Positions 35,122-44,199 of a stretch of DNA of 64,000 nucleotides are shown here, in pieces. Each line of letters begins with the position of its first letter. Position 1 is the stretch's first letter. The DNA is from Paenibacillus gyeongsangnamensis (GTDB lineage Bacteria; Bacillota; Bacilli; Paenibacillales; NBRC-103111): the NCBI RefSeq assembly GCF_027533625.1, contig NZ_JAQAGZ010000015.1:124001-188000 (forward strand), given 5' to 3'. Below the pieces are notes generated by a model. The model made no database searches, was not told the origin of the DNA, and worked only from the letters and a program-made list of their open reading frames with translations. The position numbers and the translations under genes were made by a program.

Positions 35122-35152
35122 TTGAACAAAATCCGTATCAATGTGTTATAAT
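35122..35152 (+). promoter_or_regulatory. Sigma-A promoter with extended -10
   Basis: TTGAAC, 19-bp spacer, TGT-TATAAT (-10 at 35147-35152), 41 bp before the small membrane protein gene. The spacer is long but the extended -10 should compensate. The rest of 34938-35121 shows no gene. Confidence 0.6.
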
Positions 35153-35193
35153 AAGGGTAATCCTATTTATAACGACTCGGTGAGGTGATTCAA

Positions 35194-35415
35194 ATGCAAG
35201 AGAACGGCGTGAAAGAATATTCTGTCATGATAAAGCTTTCGTTTATTCTTACGGCGATCGGCCTTGTATTTTGTTTCTGGAATGTAAGCGACTTCAGTGA
35301 TCAGAATTTATCCTTGATGGTAGGGATCGGATTCATTGTCGGTGCGATTCAAATTGCGGTGATCGGCATAGCCGTTGAATTGTTTAATGGGAAGACGCCC
35401 CGGACATTTCCATAA
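35194..35415 (+). CDS. Small two-helix membrane protein, unknown function
   Basis: A 73-residue protein with two hydrophobic segments (IKLSFILTAIGLVFCFW and MVGIGFIVGAIQIAVIGIAV) and short polar ends. The ATG at 35194 has GGTGAGGTGA upstream, a good promoter 41 bp away and its own terminator, so it is a separate expressed unit. I do not recognise the family. It lies between pucR and the qox operon with no clear link to either. Confidence 0.7.
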   Translation: MQENGVKEYSVMIKLSFILTAIGLVFCFWNVSDFSDQNLSLMVGIGFIVGAIQIAVIGIAVELFNGKTPRTFP

Positions 35416-35441
35416 TGCAGCGTGATTAGCATGGGCTTCCA

Positions 35442-35471
35442 AGTCAGCCGTTTCCACGGCTGGCTTTTTTT
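35442..35471 (+). terminator. Terminator after the small membrane protein
   Basis: AGTCAGCCGT-TTCC-ACGGCTGGCT with one G-T pair, followed by TTTTTTT. Confidence 0.9.
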
Positions 35472-35596
35472 GTGTGAACTCCTTCCCGAACGGGTAAACA
35501 TTGGTGAAATTGAAAACTTTCCGTGAACACTTTTTGGCTAAGAAACGACAGAATCTTGAAGGATTTGAAAACAGTGAAAAATGTCACATGGTTCTC

Positions 35597-35605
35597 TGTT
35601 ATGAT
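35597..35605 (+). promoter_or_regulatory. Possible extended -10 for the qox operon
   Basis: TGT-TATGAT, an extended -10, 54 bp before qoxA. No -35 is visible at 17 bp, so activity may need an activator; the call is weak. Confidence 0.35.
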
Positions 35606-35658
35606 AATGGCATAGTAGTACAGAGACAGATTCGGCAGGTAAGAGGAGATGAAGGAAA

Positions 35659-36675
35659 TTGGGAGCTAACAAACGATTCGCGCTCTGGAAGCTGGTGCTG
35701 ATGACAGTGCTGACGGCGGTTCTGCTGTCGGGCTGCAGCGGCTCATACTTGGTTCTGGATCCGAAAGGTCCGGTTGCGGAAACCCAGCAACGCTTGATCA
35801 TCATATCGGTGATATTGTGTGCGATCGTGGTCATTCCGGTCTTATGCATTCTGGTTTATATCGTCTGGCGCTATCGGGATAAGCCCAATAATAAAGCGCC
35901 TTATACGCCGCACTGGGAAGACAGCAAGGTGTTGGAAATCATTTGGTGGGGGATTCCGGTCATCATCATCGGCATTCTCGGCTTCTACACGGCTAGAGAT
36001 ACGTATGCTCTGGTGAAGCCTCCGGTGGCGGCCGACTCCAAGCCGATCAAGATTCAAGTGACGTCGCTCGACTGGAAATGGTTCTTTACTTATCCGGACC
36101 AAAAGATCGCGACTGTCAACTACGTTGAAATTCCGGCCGGCGTCCCAGTACAGTTCGAGCTGACCTCGGACGCGCCGATGAACTCTTTCTGGATTCCGCA
36201 GCTGGGCGGCCAGGAGTATACGATGCCGGGCATGGCGATGCAGCTGTGGCTGCAGGCGGACCAACCGGGCGATTATTACGGCACGGGCGCGAACTTCAGC
36301 GGCAGAGAATTCGCTCACATGCGCTTCCAGGTCGTTGCGAAGACCCAGGCCGAGTTCAATGATTGGGTACAGCAGGTGAAGAAGGATTCGCCGGCGCTTA
36401 CCCAGGAAGGCTACGCTAAGCTTGCGACGCCGGGAACGGCGGAGAAAGCACTGTATTCTTCTTATCCCGACGGATTGTTCCAGTCGATCGTCGATAAGAA
36501 TGGAGGACATATGAATCACTCCGGCGGCGGGCATGACATGGGCGGCATGCAGCACGAAGGCTCCTTGAAGCAGTCGGCGCCGTCCAAGGAAGAGAAGCCG
36601 GGCTCCTCTTCGACGAAAAGCATGGACGACATGAAGGGCATGGACATGAAGGACATGCAGCACAATCATAACTAG
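35659..36675 (+). CDS. qoxA: Quinol oxidase aa3/bo3-type subunit II, with His/Met-rich tail
   Basis: A 338-residue lipoprotein (signal peptide ending LLSGC, Cys26) with two membrane segments and an extracellular cupredoxin domain. The Cu-A ligands of cytochrome c oxidases are missing: the site reads GANFSGREFAHMRF without Cys-x3-Cys, so electrons come from quinol. The C-terminus (about 290-338) is unusual: GGHMNHSGGGHDMGGMQHEG and later DDMKGMDMKDMQHNHN, rich in His and Met and probably copper-binding. TTG at 35659 follows AGGAG. First gene of qoxABCD. Confidence 0.9.
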   Translation: MGANKRFALWKLVLMTVLTAVLLSGCSGSYLVLDPKGPVAETQQRLIIISVILCAIVVIPVLCILVYIVWRYRDKPNNKAPYTPHWEDSKVLEIIWWGIPVIIIGILGFYTARDTYALVKPPVAADSKPIKIQVTSLDWKWFFTYPDQKIATVNYVEIPAGVPVQFELTSDAPMNSFWIPQLGGQEYTMPGMAMQLWLQADQPGDYYGTGANFSGREFAHMRFQVVAKTQAEFNDWVQQVKKDSPALTQEGYAKLATPGTAEKALYSSYPDGLFQSIVDKNGGHMNHSGGGHDMGGMQHEGSLKQSAPSKEEKPGSSSTKSMDDMKGMDMKDMQHNHN

Positions 36676-36695
36676 GGGAATAGAAGGAGATACCT

Positions 36696-38666
36696 ATGAT
36701 CGAGCAAATCAAAGACTTCGCCTCCCACTTCTTTGTTACCGGCGACCCGCTCATTTACGGCGCGGACGTGGCGATCGGTCTGACGATGGTGACGGTCGTC
36801 GCCGTCCTTACGTACTTCAAGAAGTGGGTATGGCTTTGGAAAGAATGGCTGACTACGGTTGACCATAAGAAGATCGGCATCATGTACTTGATCGCCTCGC
36901 TGCTCATGCTGTTCCGCGGCGGCGTGGACGCCCTGCTCATGCGGCTGCAGCTCGCTTTGCCGAATGTACAGTTTCTGAATGCGGAGCATTATAATTCCGT
37001 CTTCACCACGCACGGTACGATCATGATCCTGTTCATGGCGATGCCGATGATGTTCGCCTTGTTCAATATCGTCGTTCCGCTCCAGATCGGCGCGCGCGAC
37101 GTCGCCTATCCTTACCTGAACGCACTCAGCTTCTGGCTCTTCTTCTGGGGAGCGATGCTGTTCAACCTGAGCTTCGTTATCGGGGGATCGCCGGACGCCG
37201 GTTGGCTCAGCTATCCGCCGCTCTCGGAGATGTCACACAGCCCGGGCGTCGGAGAGAACTTCTACATCTGGGGCATTCAGATTTCCGGTATTGGGAGTCT
37301 TGCGACCGGAATTAACTTTCTCGTTACGATTCTGAAGATGCGCTCTCCGGGCATGAAGCTGATGAAGATGCCGATGTTTTCCTGGTCCGTCTTCTCCACC
37401 AGCATCATTATTATTTTCGCCTTCCCGATTCTAACGGTGACGCTGGCGCTGCTCTTCATCGACCGCTTCGCCGGAGGACATTTCTTCACGATGACAGGCG
37501 GGGGCAACCCGATGATGTATGTCAACCTGATCTGGATGTGGGGTCACCCCGAGGTGTATATCGTCGTGCTGCCGGCCTTCGGGATTTTCTCGGAGATCGT
37601 GGCTACTTTCTCGAGAAAGCGCCTGTTCGGCTACAAATCCATGGTCTTCGCCATGATGATTATCAGTATTCTGTCGTTCTTTACCTGGGTGCATCACTTC
37701 TTCACGATGGGCGCCGGGGCGGACGTCAACACGTTCTTCGCGATAACGACAATGTTGATTGGCGTACCGACCGGGGTCAAGGTGTTCAACTGGCTCTTCA
37801 CGATGTTCCGTGGCCGAATCCGGCTGCAGCAGCCGATGCTGTGGACGCTCGCGTTCATTCCGTGCTTCGTGGTCGGCGGCGCGACGGGGGTCATGCTGGC
37901 GGTGGCGCCGGCGGATTACCAGTACCACAACAGCTACTTCCTGATCGCCCACTTCCACCAGGTTCTGATCGGCGGCGTGGTGTTCGGTTACTTGGCAGGG
38001 ATTTATTATTGGTGGCCTAAAATGTTCGGCTTCAAGCTCGACGAGAAGCTCGGCAAATGGGCGTTCTGGCTGTGGAACATCGGCTTCTATGTTTGCTTCA
38101 TGCCGCAGTACGCGCTCGGCTTCATGGGCATGACGCGCCGCGTGTACACTTACGGCTGGGATATGGGCTGGGCTCCGCTCAACTTCGTATCGACCATCGG
38201 GGCGTTCCTGATGGGGATCGGCTTTATCTTCCAAGTATGGCAAATTGCTTACAGTATCAAAAAGGGCGACCGGGACATCACCGGGGACCCATGGAACGGA
38301 CGTACGCTCGAATGGTCCATCCCTTCGCCGGCCCCGCTGTATAACTTCGCGGTCGTACCGAAGGGGGATGAGCGGGACGCATGGTGGGAAGCGAAGGAAC
38401 GCGGCGTAGAGGGAGCGACGATGAATAAAGGCGCTCATCTGGAGCCGATTCATATGCCGAAAAACTCCGGCATTCCTTTCATCATGTCGATCTGCTGGTT
38501 CGTGGCCGGCTTCGGCTTCGTCTTCGGCTGGTTGTTCTTCGCGATTCCGGGACTCATCGGCGTCGCCCTGTGCCTCTTGGCCCGTTCGTTCCAGTATGAC
38601 ACGGATTATTACATTCCCGTGGAGGAAGTCCGTTCCACGGAAGCGTCGCTGGGGAGGTCGTTATAA
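36696..38666 (+). CDS. qoxB: Quinol oxidase subunit I (heme-copper oxidase)
   Basis: A 656-residue protein with about fifteen membrane segments, the length of QoxB/CyoB. Heme and copper ligands are all in place: TTHGTIMILF (low-spin heme His), WGHPEVYIVV (Cu-B His and the cross-linked Tyr), VHHFFTMG (two Cu-B His) and AHFHQVLIGG (the last two heme His). It reduces oxygen to water and pumps protons. ATG has AGAAGGAGA upstream and is 20 bp after qoxA; its stop overlaps qoxC by one base (TAATG). Confidence 0.96.
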   Translation: MIEQIKDFASHFFVTGDPLIYGADVAIGLTMVTVVAVLTYFKKWVWLWKEWLTTVDHKKIGIMYLIASLLMLFRGGVDALLMRLQLALPNVQFLNAEHYNSVFTTHGTIMILFMAMPMMFALFNIVVPLQIGARDVAYPYLNALSFWLFFWGAMLFNLSFVIGGSPDAGWLSYPPLSEMSHSPGVGENFYIWGIQISGIGSLATGINFLVTILKMRSPGMKLMKMPMFSWSVFSTSIIIIFAFPILTVTLALLFIDRFAGGHFFTMTGGGNPMMYVNLIWMWGHPEVYIVVLPAFGIFSEIVATFSRKRLFGYKSMVFAMMIISILSFFTWVHHFFTMGAGADVNTFFAITTMLIGVPTGVKVFNWLFTMFRGRIRLQQPMLWTLAFIPCFVVGGATGVMLAVAPADYQYHNSYFLIAHFHQVLIGGVVFGYLAGIYYWWPKMFGFKLDEKLGKWAFWLWNIGFYVCFMPQYALGFMGMTRRVYTYGWDMGWAPLNFVSTIGAFLMGIGFIFQVWQIAYSIKKGDRDITGDPWNGRTLEWSIPSPAPLYNFAVVPKGDERDAWWEAKERGVEGATMNKGAHLEPIHMPKNSGIPFIMSICWFVAGFGFVFGWLFFAIPGLIGVALCLLARSFQYDTDYYIPVEEVRSTEASLGRSL

Positions 38667-39274
38667 TGGCGCAAACAGCCGCTCACGCTCAGCACGAGCA
38701 TCATGAGCACCATGTAGATCAAGAAGGCCTGAAGGTACTGGGCTTTTGGATATTTCTCGTTACCGACTGTCTGCTCTTCGGGACGTTGTTCGCTACGTAT
38801 GTCGTGCTCCGCACCCATACGGACGGCGGCCCGATCGGCAAAGAAATTTTTGAAATGCCGGGCGTGATCGCCGAAACGTTCATATTGCTGACAAGCAGCT
38901 TCACCAGCGGTCTCGCGATGCTTGAGATGCACAAGGGGAACCGCAAAGGTCTTATCGTCTGGCTGATCGTAACCGCGATTCTGGGTCTGGCGTTCGTAGG
39001 TCTCGAAATCAACGAGTTCGCGAAGCTGGCTGCCGACGGAGCGACCATCTACCGAAGCGCCTTCCTGTCGTCCTTCTTCACGCTGGTCGGCACCCACGGC
39101 TTGCACGTGTCGGTCGGTATCGTCTGGATGATCGGCATCATGATTCAGCTCTCGCGGCACGGCATTACGCCCGTGACGACCCGCAAAGTAACGATCATCG
39201 GGCTGTATTGGCACTTTCTCGACGTGGTATGGATCTTCTTGTTCACGGTCGTATATTTGATGGGGGTGATGTAG
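38666..39274 (+). CDS. qoxC: Quinol oxidase subunit III
   Basis: A 202-residue membrane protein with five hydrophobic segments, matching QoxC/CyoC: FWIFLVTDCLLFGTLFATYVV early, then LLTSSFTSGLAM and GTHGLHVSVGIVWMI, a strongly conserved block. A His-rich N-terminus (HAQHEHHEHHVD) is seen, echoing the His-rich ends of QoxA and QoxD. The start overlaps the qoxB stop (TAATG). It stabilises the proton-pumping core. Confidence 0.94.
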   Translation: MAQTAAHAQHEHHEHHVDQEGLKVLGFWIFLVTDCLLFGTLFATYVVLRTHTDGGPIGKEIFEMPGVIAETFILLTSSFTSGLAMLEMHKGNRKGLIVWLIVTAILGLAFVGLEINEFAKLAADGATIYRSAFLSSFFTLVGTHGLHVSVGIVWMIGIMIQLSRHGITPVTTRKVTIIGLYWHFLDVVWIFLFTVVYLMGVM

Positions 39275-39275
39275 C

Positions 39276-39614
39276 ATGGCTCAGCCGCATTCGCAGCATC
39301 ACGGGCATGGGCATGAGCAGCAGGGACACGGTTCGTTCAAGAGCTACGTGATCGGTTTTATCCTGTCCATCGTGCTGACCATTATTCCCCTGGTGCTGGT
39401 CATGAACCACATGCTGTCCAAAATTCCGCTCCTGATCCTGATCCTTGTGATGGCGGTGCTTCAATTCCTCGTGCAGCTGTTCTTCTTCATGCACATCCGC
39501 GAGGGGGAGAAGCCGCGGTATAACGTGATGACGCTCATTCTGGGTCTGGTGATCGTATTCACGATCGTGGCCGGCTCGGTATGGATCATGTCCTTCAACT
39601 CGCAAGTCCAGTAA
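39276..39614 (+). CDS. qoxD: Quinol oxidase subunit IV
   Basis: A 112-residue protein with three hydrophobic segments, matching QoxD/CyoD: SYVIGFILSIVLTIIPLVLV, then a central segment and FVQLFFFMHI-like LVQLFFFMHIREG, a family signature. The N-terminus is His-rich (QPHSQHHGHGHEQQGHG). It begins one base after the qoxC stop and ends the operon before a terminator. Confidence 0.93.
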   Translation: MAQPHSQHHGHGHEQQGHGSFKSYVIGFILSIVLTIIPLVLVMNHMLSKIPLLILILVMAVLQFLVQLFFFMHIREGEKPRYNVMTLILGLVIVFTIVAGSVWIMSFNSQVQ

Positions 39615-39627
39615 ATTCGCTTAATGA

Positions 39628-39666
39628 AGCCTTCGGTCATGGAATCCATGGCCGGAGGCTTTTTCA
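39628..39666 (+). terminator. Terminator after qoxABCD
   Basis: AGCCTTCGGTCATGG pairs with CCATGGCCGGAGGCT (two G-T pairs), short loop, then TTTTT. Confidence 0.9.
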
Positions 39667-39869
39667 ATTGAAAAGAATTTATATCCCGAGCCGAGGGCTG
39701 GAGTCTATTTTTCGGGCGGTTGGGTAAATACCGTGTTCCCTATAGGTAGATCTCCATAGACTGATGGTGTGTTCGATAGGAACACTTTACCTGATTTGAA
39801 CCTTGCGGGGGCGGCAGCCGTGACCGGTTGTCTGTGCATCCGCTACATTCTACGGAGGTGTCCGAATCA

Positions 39870-40190
39870 ATGGAAAACATTAGCCCGCTCGGAATGCACA
39901 AACCAATGCCTTACCCAAACATGATGCCTACAGCTGTTTCGCCAATGGCTGCAGGGCCTGCCAACATTGCGCCAATGGCTGTAGGGCCTGCCAACATTGC
40001 GCCCATGGCCGCTGCACCGATGATGCCCTACCCGGCTCCTGTCAACGTTCATACCAGCTATGAAGAAATCAACATCTACGCGCCAAAGAAGCATTACTTT
40101 CATGGCTATCCAGGATGGACATCGGTAGGCGTCATCCTTGTGCTCTACATCTTGCTGGTTATCGTGCTACGCGGCTTGCACCGCTTCTAA
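39870..40190 (+). CDS. Small membrane-anchored protein with PANIAPMA repeats
   Basis: A 106-residue protein. The first half is rich in Pro, Met and Ala and holds the octapeptide PANIAPMA twice, seven to ten residues apart, inside AAGPANIAPMAVGPANIAPMA. The C-terminus has one membrane segment, TSVGVILVLYILLVIVLRG, very like the single helix of the YjcZ family of spore proteins (compare the 40-residue protein at 46716). The start at 39870 follows GGAGGTG; 14 extra codons upstream lack an RBS. It is probably a spore or cell-surface protein. It stands alone between two terminators. Confidence 0.7.
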   Translation: MENISPLGMHKPMPYPNMMPTAVSPMAAGPANIAPMAVGPANIAPMAAAPMMPYPAPVNVHTSYEEINIYAPKKHYFHGYPGWTSVGVILVLYILLVIVLRGLHRF

Positions 40191-40256
40191 CGGGCGGATC
40201 CGCGCAGGCGGTCTTGCCGGGTAAGTGAAACTGAACCGGATCCACCGCCGCTGCGC

Positions 40257-40293
40257 CAAGGCTCCCTGTCGGCAGGGAGGGCAGGGAGCCTTG
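40257..40293 (+). terminator. GC-rich hairpin, probable terminator
   Basis: Perfect 12-bp stem CAAGGCTCCCTG / CAGGGAGCCTTG with a 13-nt loop, 66 bp after the preceding stop; no T-tract follows. The rest of 40191-40521 holds no gene. Confidence 0.55.
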
Positions 40294-40471
40294 CGAAGGT
40301 GGAAAGTATAACGACAGGCCCAGTGACTTACAGGGCGTTAAAGCGCTCATAGAATCGAATACATAGTTAGTAAGCTTAATAAAAGACATCTGAACGAAGG
40401 GGTTGCTGTCAAGCAGCTCCTTTTATATTTCTTGACCTCGCCCTTGCTTGCTAGTGATGCATAAATTTCCT

Positions 40472-40478
40472 CATTCTA
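40472..40478 (+). promoter_or_regulatory. Possible sigma-G/F -10 for the gerA operon
   Basis: CATTCTA fits the forespore sigma-G -10 pattern CATNNTA and lies 43 bp before the gerA-A start, the expected place since such operons are transcribed in the forespore. No good -35 is present at 17-18 bp, so it is tentative. Confidence 0.35.
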
Positions 40479-40521
40479 ACAAAAAATAGGATCGTTTTAT
40501 CGAGAGAAGGGGCAGATTATA

Positions 40522-42071
40522 TTGTTGTTTCACAAGTTGCTTCTAAAGTCCAGACAACTGAAAAAGGAACAGACGGTCACGACTGAGCAAAATCCGCTTT
40601 CAACGGATTTGAACGAAAATTTGCGAGTTTTTCACTCAGTCTATGCCGATTGTTCGGACGCCGTCTTTCGTACCTTTGTGATTGGCGGAACCAAAAACGC
40701 GGCTCTGATCCACATAGACGGCCTGTCCAACATAGAGGAGATCGATCGGAGTGTACTCGCCCCGCTCATGCAGGAGAAGGAGGCGGGATCCGACAATCTT
40801 AAAGCGATGTTTGACCAAAGGCTGTCCGTCGCCAAGATTAAGGAAGTCCTGACGTTCGCCGATTGGAACAAATTTCGTTAGGAAATCCCGTACTTTTGGT
40901 GGATCAAGAAAATCGGGGGTTTTCTTTGGGGCTCGGCAAATGGGAGAAGCGGGGAATCGAAGAGCCGGTCGCCGAAGCGGTTCTGAGGGGCCCCAGGGAA
41001 GGATTTACAGAAACGTTGTCGGTGAATATGTCCCTGCTGCGCAGAAAGATCAGAACCCCCGAGCTGAAAATGAAATCGATGCAAATCGGGCGCCGTACCC
41101 GGACGGAGGTCGTTATCTCCTACATGGAGGGGGTCGCCGAGCAAACTTTGATTGAAGAGGTCAAGACCAGGCTGCAGCGAATTGATATCGACGGCGTGTT
41201 GGAAAGCGGATATATCGAGGAGATGATTGAAGACAATTCCTTTTCCCCGTTTCCTCAAATCTTGAATACGGAACGGGTCGATGTTGCCGCTTCTTCCCTG
41301 CTCGAAGGACGTGTCGTCATTTTGACTGACGGGACTCCCTTTGCCCTGATTGCTCCAATTACGTTTTTTTCGCTGCTTCACTCGGCGGAAGATTATTACC
41401 AACGGTTCATGATCGGCACAGCCATCCGCTGGCTGCGCTATATCTTTCTTGCGATCTCGATGCTTCTTCCTTCGCTCTATGTGGCGGTTCTTACATTTCA
41501 CCATGTGATGGTGCCAACGACGCTCCTGATCAGCATGGCGCGATCCCGGGAAGAGATTCCGTTTCCGGCGCTCGTGGAAGCACTTATAATGGAGGTCACT
41601 TTCGAAGCGCTGCGGGAAGCGGGTGTCAGGCTGCCGAAACAGGTGGGTGCCGCCGTCAGCATCGTAGGAGCCCTGGTGATTGGGCAAGCGGCGGTGTCGG
41701 CAGGCATCATTTCGGCACCGATGGTCATGGTGGTCGCGATAACGGGAATCGCTTCCTTCACGGTCCCGCGTTATAACGCGGGAATCGCGCTCAGGCTGAT
41801 GCGCTTTCCGATGATTTTACTCGCGGGAACGTTAGGATTACTCGGGGTTATGCTTGGAATTATAGTGACCTACACCCATTTGTGCACCTTGCGTTCCTTT
41901 GGGGTTCCGTACCTGAGCCCAATCTCTCCCATGAAGGTCCGCGATATGAGAGACGTATTGATTCGGTCTCCGTGGTGGGCGCTCAATACAAGACCTCACT
42001 TAACGGGGGAAGGGGACCAGTACCGGCAAGCTCCCGGACAAAAACCGGGGCCGACCAGAGGAAGCGAATAG
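40522..42071 (+). pseudogene. Germinant receptor A subunit (GerA family), frameshifted
   Basis: Two frames together give a GerAA/GerKA-type protein of about 515 residues. The first (40522-40881) has the N-terminal SDAVFRTFVIGG segment; the second (40863-42071) has VLRGPREGFTETLSVNMSLLRRKI, the cytoplasmic VESGYIEE-like segment (LESGYIEEMIEDN) and about five membrane helices ending SPMKVRDMRDVLIR. They meet in GATTGGAAC at about 40864; one additional G gives D-W-E-Q-I-S-L-G-N in a single frame. The receptor would be non-functional unless the base is a consensus error. TTG start with GAAGGGG upstream; first gene of the operon. Confidence 0.85.
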
Positions 42072-42120
42072 AAGGCAGGTGCACGAACATCGTACACCCG
42101 TCGAGGGAGGCGAAGGAACA

Positions 42121-43096
42121 ATGATCGAGAAAGGCCGGATTTCGGCAGTTCAGATGGCCGTCATGATGTATCCGGTTGTGGTGGCAACGGGAGATCTCTT
42201 GCTGCCTGCCATTTCGGCGAAGGCGGCAGGGCGGGACATGTGGCTGTCCCCGATGTGGTCTTCTCTCATCGGATTTTTGATCGTTTATATCGTATTTCGT
42301 TTGAACAAGCTTTATCCGAAAGAGAGCATGATCCAATACACCGATGTTTGTAGTTCTTGGAAGCCTGGTATTGGTCTGCGCCTTCGCCGTACGCGGAGGT
42401 TTGGAGGTAGTAGCAAGAGCCGCCCAATTCTTCGTGCCTATTTTGATTCTTTTATGGGTATTGATCATCGCCATGCTGATTCCTGACTTAAAACCGAATC
42501 TTATGTTTCCGATTATGGAGAAGGGGATGCTGCCGTCCATCAAAGGGGCGCGTACTCCACATGCTTTTTTCACCAATTTTATTTTAATTTCTTTCCTGCT
42601 TCCTTTTTTGACGGACCGGGTAAACGGGATGAAATGGGGAATGATCTCGGTGTTCGGGATTATGGTTACAATGACCGTTCTCAACATTGGGGTTCTGTTC
42701 TTGTTCGGGGACATTGCGGCCAGCTTCGCTTTCCCGGTGATGGAAGCTACAAAATACATCAGTATTGCAGACTTTCTTGAACATCTTGAAGTTTTGGTCA
42801 TGGTGATTTGGGTGGCGGGGGCATTTATCAAAGTCTCAGTCTTCTATTACGTGCTTGTTCTTGGCGCAGCCCAATGGCTGAATCTGTCCGATTACCGGCC
42901 GCTAGTATTTCCTTTCGGTTTTCTGTTGGTGTTGATCGGCGTTTGGTCCGCTTCCAATATCGAGGAATTGTCGGGATTTTTAAGAACGATCGTCCCTTTT
43001 TACCAAAGCACAATCCAATTGGCGATCCCGCTGCTGCTGTTCCTTATCGCTGTCATACGTAAGGGCGTACCCGGAAGAAAAGGGGTGAGCGGGTGA
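42121..43096 (+). pseudogene. Germinant receptor B subunit (GerAB/KB), internal deletion
   Basis: The N-terminus (IEKGRISAVQMAVMMYPVVV) runs to KESMIQY and then loses frame; the rest (TPMFVVLGSLVLVCAFAVRGG to the end) is in another frame. Compared with the intact paralogue just downstream, a stretch of about 131 bp, encoding the third membrane helix region, is missing at 42338. The lengths fit a deletion, not an insertion. The family is the spore-specific APC-type transporter that carries germinant through the inner spore membrane. ATG at 42121 follows GAAGGAA. Confidence 0.83.
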
Positions 43097-44199
43097 TTGA
43101 GAAGGGTAAAATCTCCTCGTTCCAGATGGCAATCATGATGTACCCGACCATATTGGCAACGGCGCTTTTACTCTTGCCGGGCATTACGGCGGCGCGCGCG
43201 GGCCGCGATATGTGGCTGTCTCCCGTTTGGGCCTCCCTCGCCGGCTTTCTTGCCGTGTATCTTGCCTATAGGCTGAACCGGTTATATCCGAAGGAATCGA
43301 TCATCCAATACAGCGGGCATATTGTCGGCAGGACTCTGGGCAAGGCGATCGGGCTTATCTACCTGTTCTTTTATCTGCACACCACCGGGATCATCTTGCG
43401 GGAGTACGCGGAGTTCATCCTTTCGAGCTATCTCTTCAAGACCCCGATAATTATAGTTATCGGCAGCATGGTCATCGCCTGTTCTTTAGCAGTAAGGGGC
43501 GGAGTGGAAGTGCTGGGAAGGATCGCCCAGACCTTCGTTCCCATCTATATTGTTCTCTTGATGCTCATGATGATCATGCTCTTGCCTGAACTCAAGACGG
43601 ATAACATGCTTCCGGTTATGGGGAAAGGGATCGTGCTATCGATGCTGGGAGCCGTTACGCCGTCTAGCTGGTTTATTGGCGAATTCATTCTGATGTCTTT
43701 TCTGCTGCCGGTTGTGACCGATCGGGAAAAAGGGCTGAAATGGGGCATCATCTCCACGTTTGCCATCATGCTGACCATGGTTTTTACCAATCTGATCACC
43801 CTGTTTATATTCGGGGATATTACGTCAACTATAACTTACCCGGTAAATGAAGCGGCGCGCTGGATTAGACTGGCGGATTTTTTTGAGCATGTCGAGTCTA
43901 TCGTGATGGTGATTTGGATGGCAGGGACGTTTGTCAAAATATCGGTATACTTTTACGCGCTTGCCGTCGGCACTGCTCAATGGCTGAATCTCTCCGACTA
44001 CCGGCCGGTCGTGCTGCCGCTCGGTTATCTCGTGGCGCTGTTCGGGATTTGGTCCTTCTCCAGTCTCCAGGAAATGGCTCATTTTCTCGGAACGACAGGC
44101 ACTTTTTACCCTGCGTCGGTGCAAACGGTGGTTCCGATCGTGCTGCTGCTCGTATCCGCCATAAGAAAAGGAGATCGGCAAGGGGGATTTAAGAGTTGA
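43093..44199 (+). CDS. Germinant receptor B subunit (GerAB/KB family), intact
   Basis: A 368-residue protein with about ten membrane segments of the spore-permease (GerAB) family: IEKGKISSFQMAIMMYPTILAT at the start, YPKESIIQYSGHIVGR, and ADFFEHVESIVMVIWMAGTF near the end. It is a clear tandem duplicate of the deleted gene upstream. GTG at 43093 overlaps the upstream stop (GTGA), and its own stop overlaps the next start (TTGA), so the whole operon is translationally coupled. It would form a receptor with an A and C subunit in the inner spore membrane; here the A subunit is frameshifted. Confidence 0.92.
   Translation: MIEKGKISSFQMAIMMYPTILATALLLLPGITAARAGRDMWLSPVWASLAGFLAVYLAYRLNRLYPKESIIQYSGHIVGRTLGKAIGLIYLFFYLHTTGIILREYAEFILSSYLFKTPIIIVIGSMVIACSLAVRGGVEVLGRIAQTFVPIYIVLLMLMMIMLLPELKTDNMLPVMGKGIVLSMLGAVTPSSWFIGEFILMSFLLPVVTDREKGLKWGIISTFAIMLTMVFTNLITLFIFGDITSTITYPVNEAARWIRLADFFEHVESIVMVIWMAGTFVKISVYFYALAVGTAQWLNLSDYRPVVLPLGYLVALFGIWSFSSLQEMAHFLGTTGTFYPASVQTVVPIVLLLVSAIRKGDRQGGFKS

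Noticed and set aside
35501..35701. 66-codon ORF before qoxA
   Set aside because: Overlaps the qox promoter region and qoxA start, no RBS, no recognisable features.
37431..38453. 340-codon minus-strand ORF over qoxB
   Set aside because: Shadow of the clearly coding qoxB frame.
40456..40478. Full sigma-G promoter before the gerA operon
   Set aside because: GCATA is present but only 8 bp from CATTCTA, far too close for a -35; only the -10 is kept.
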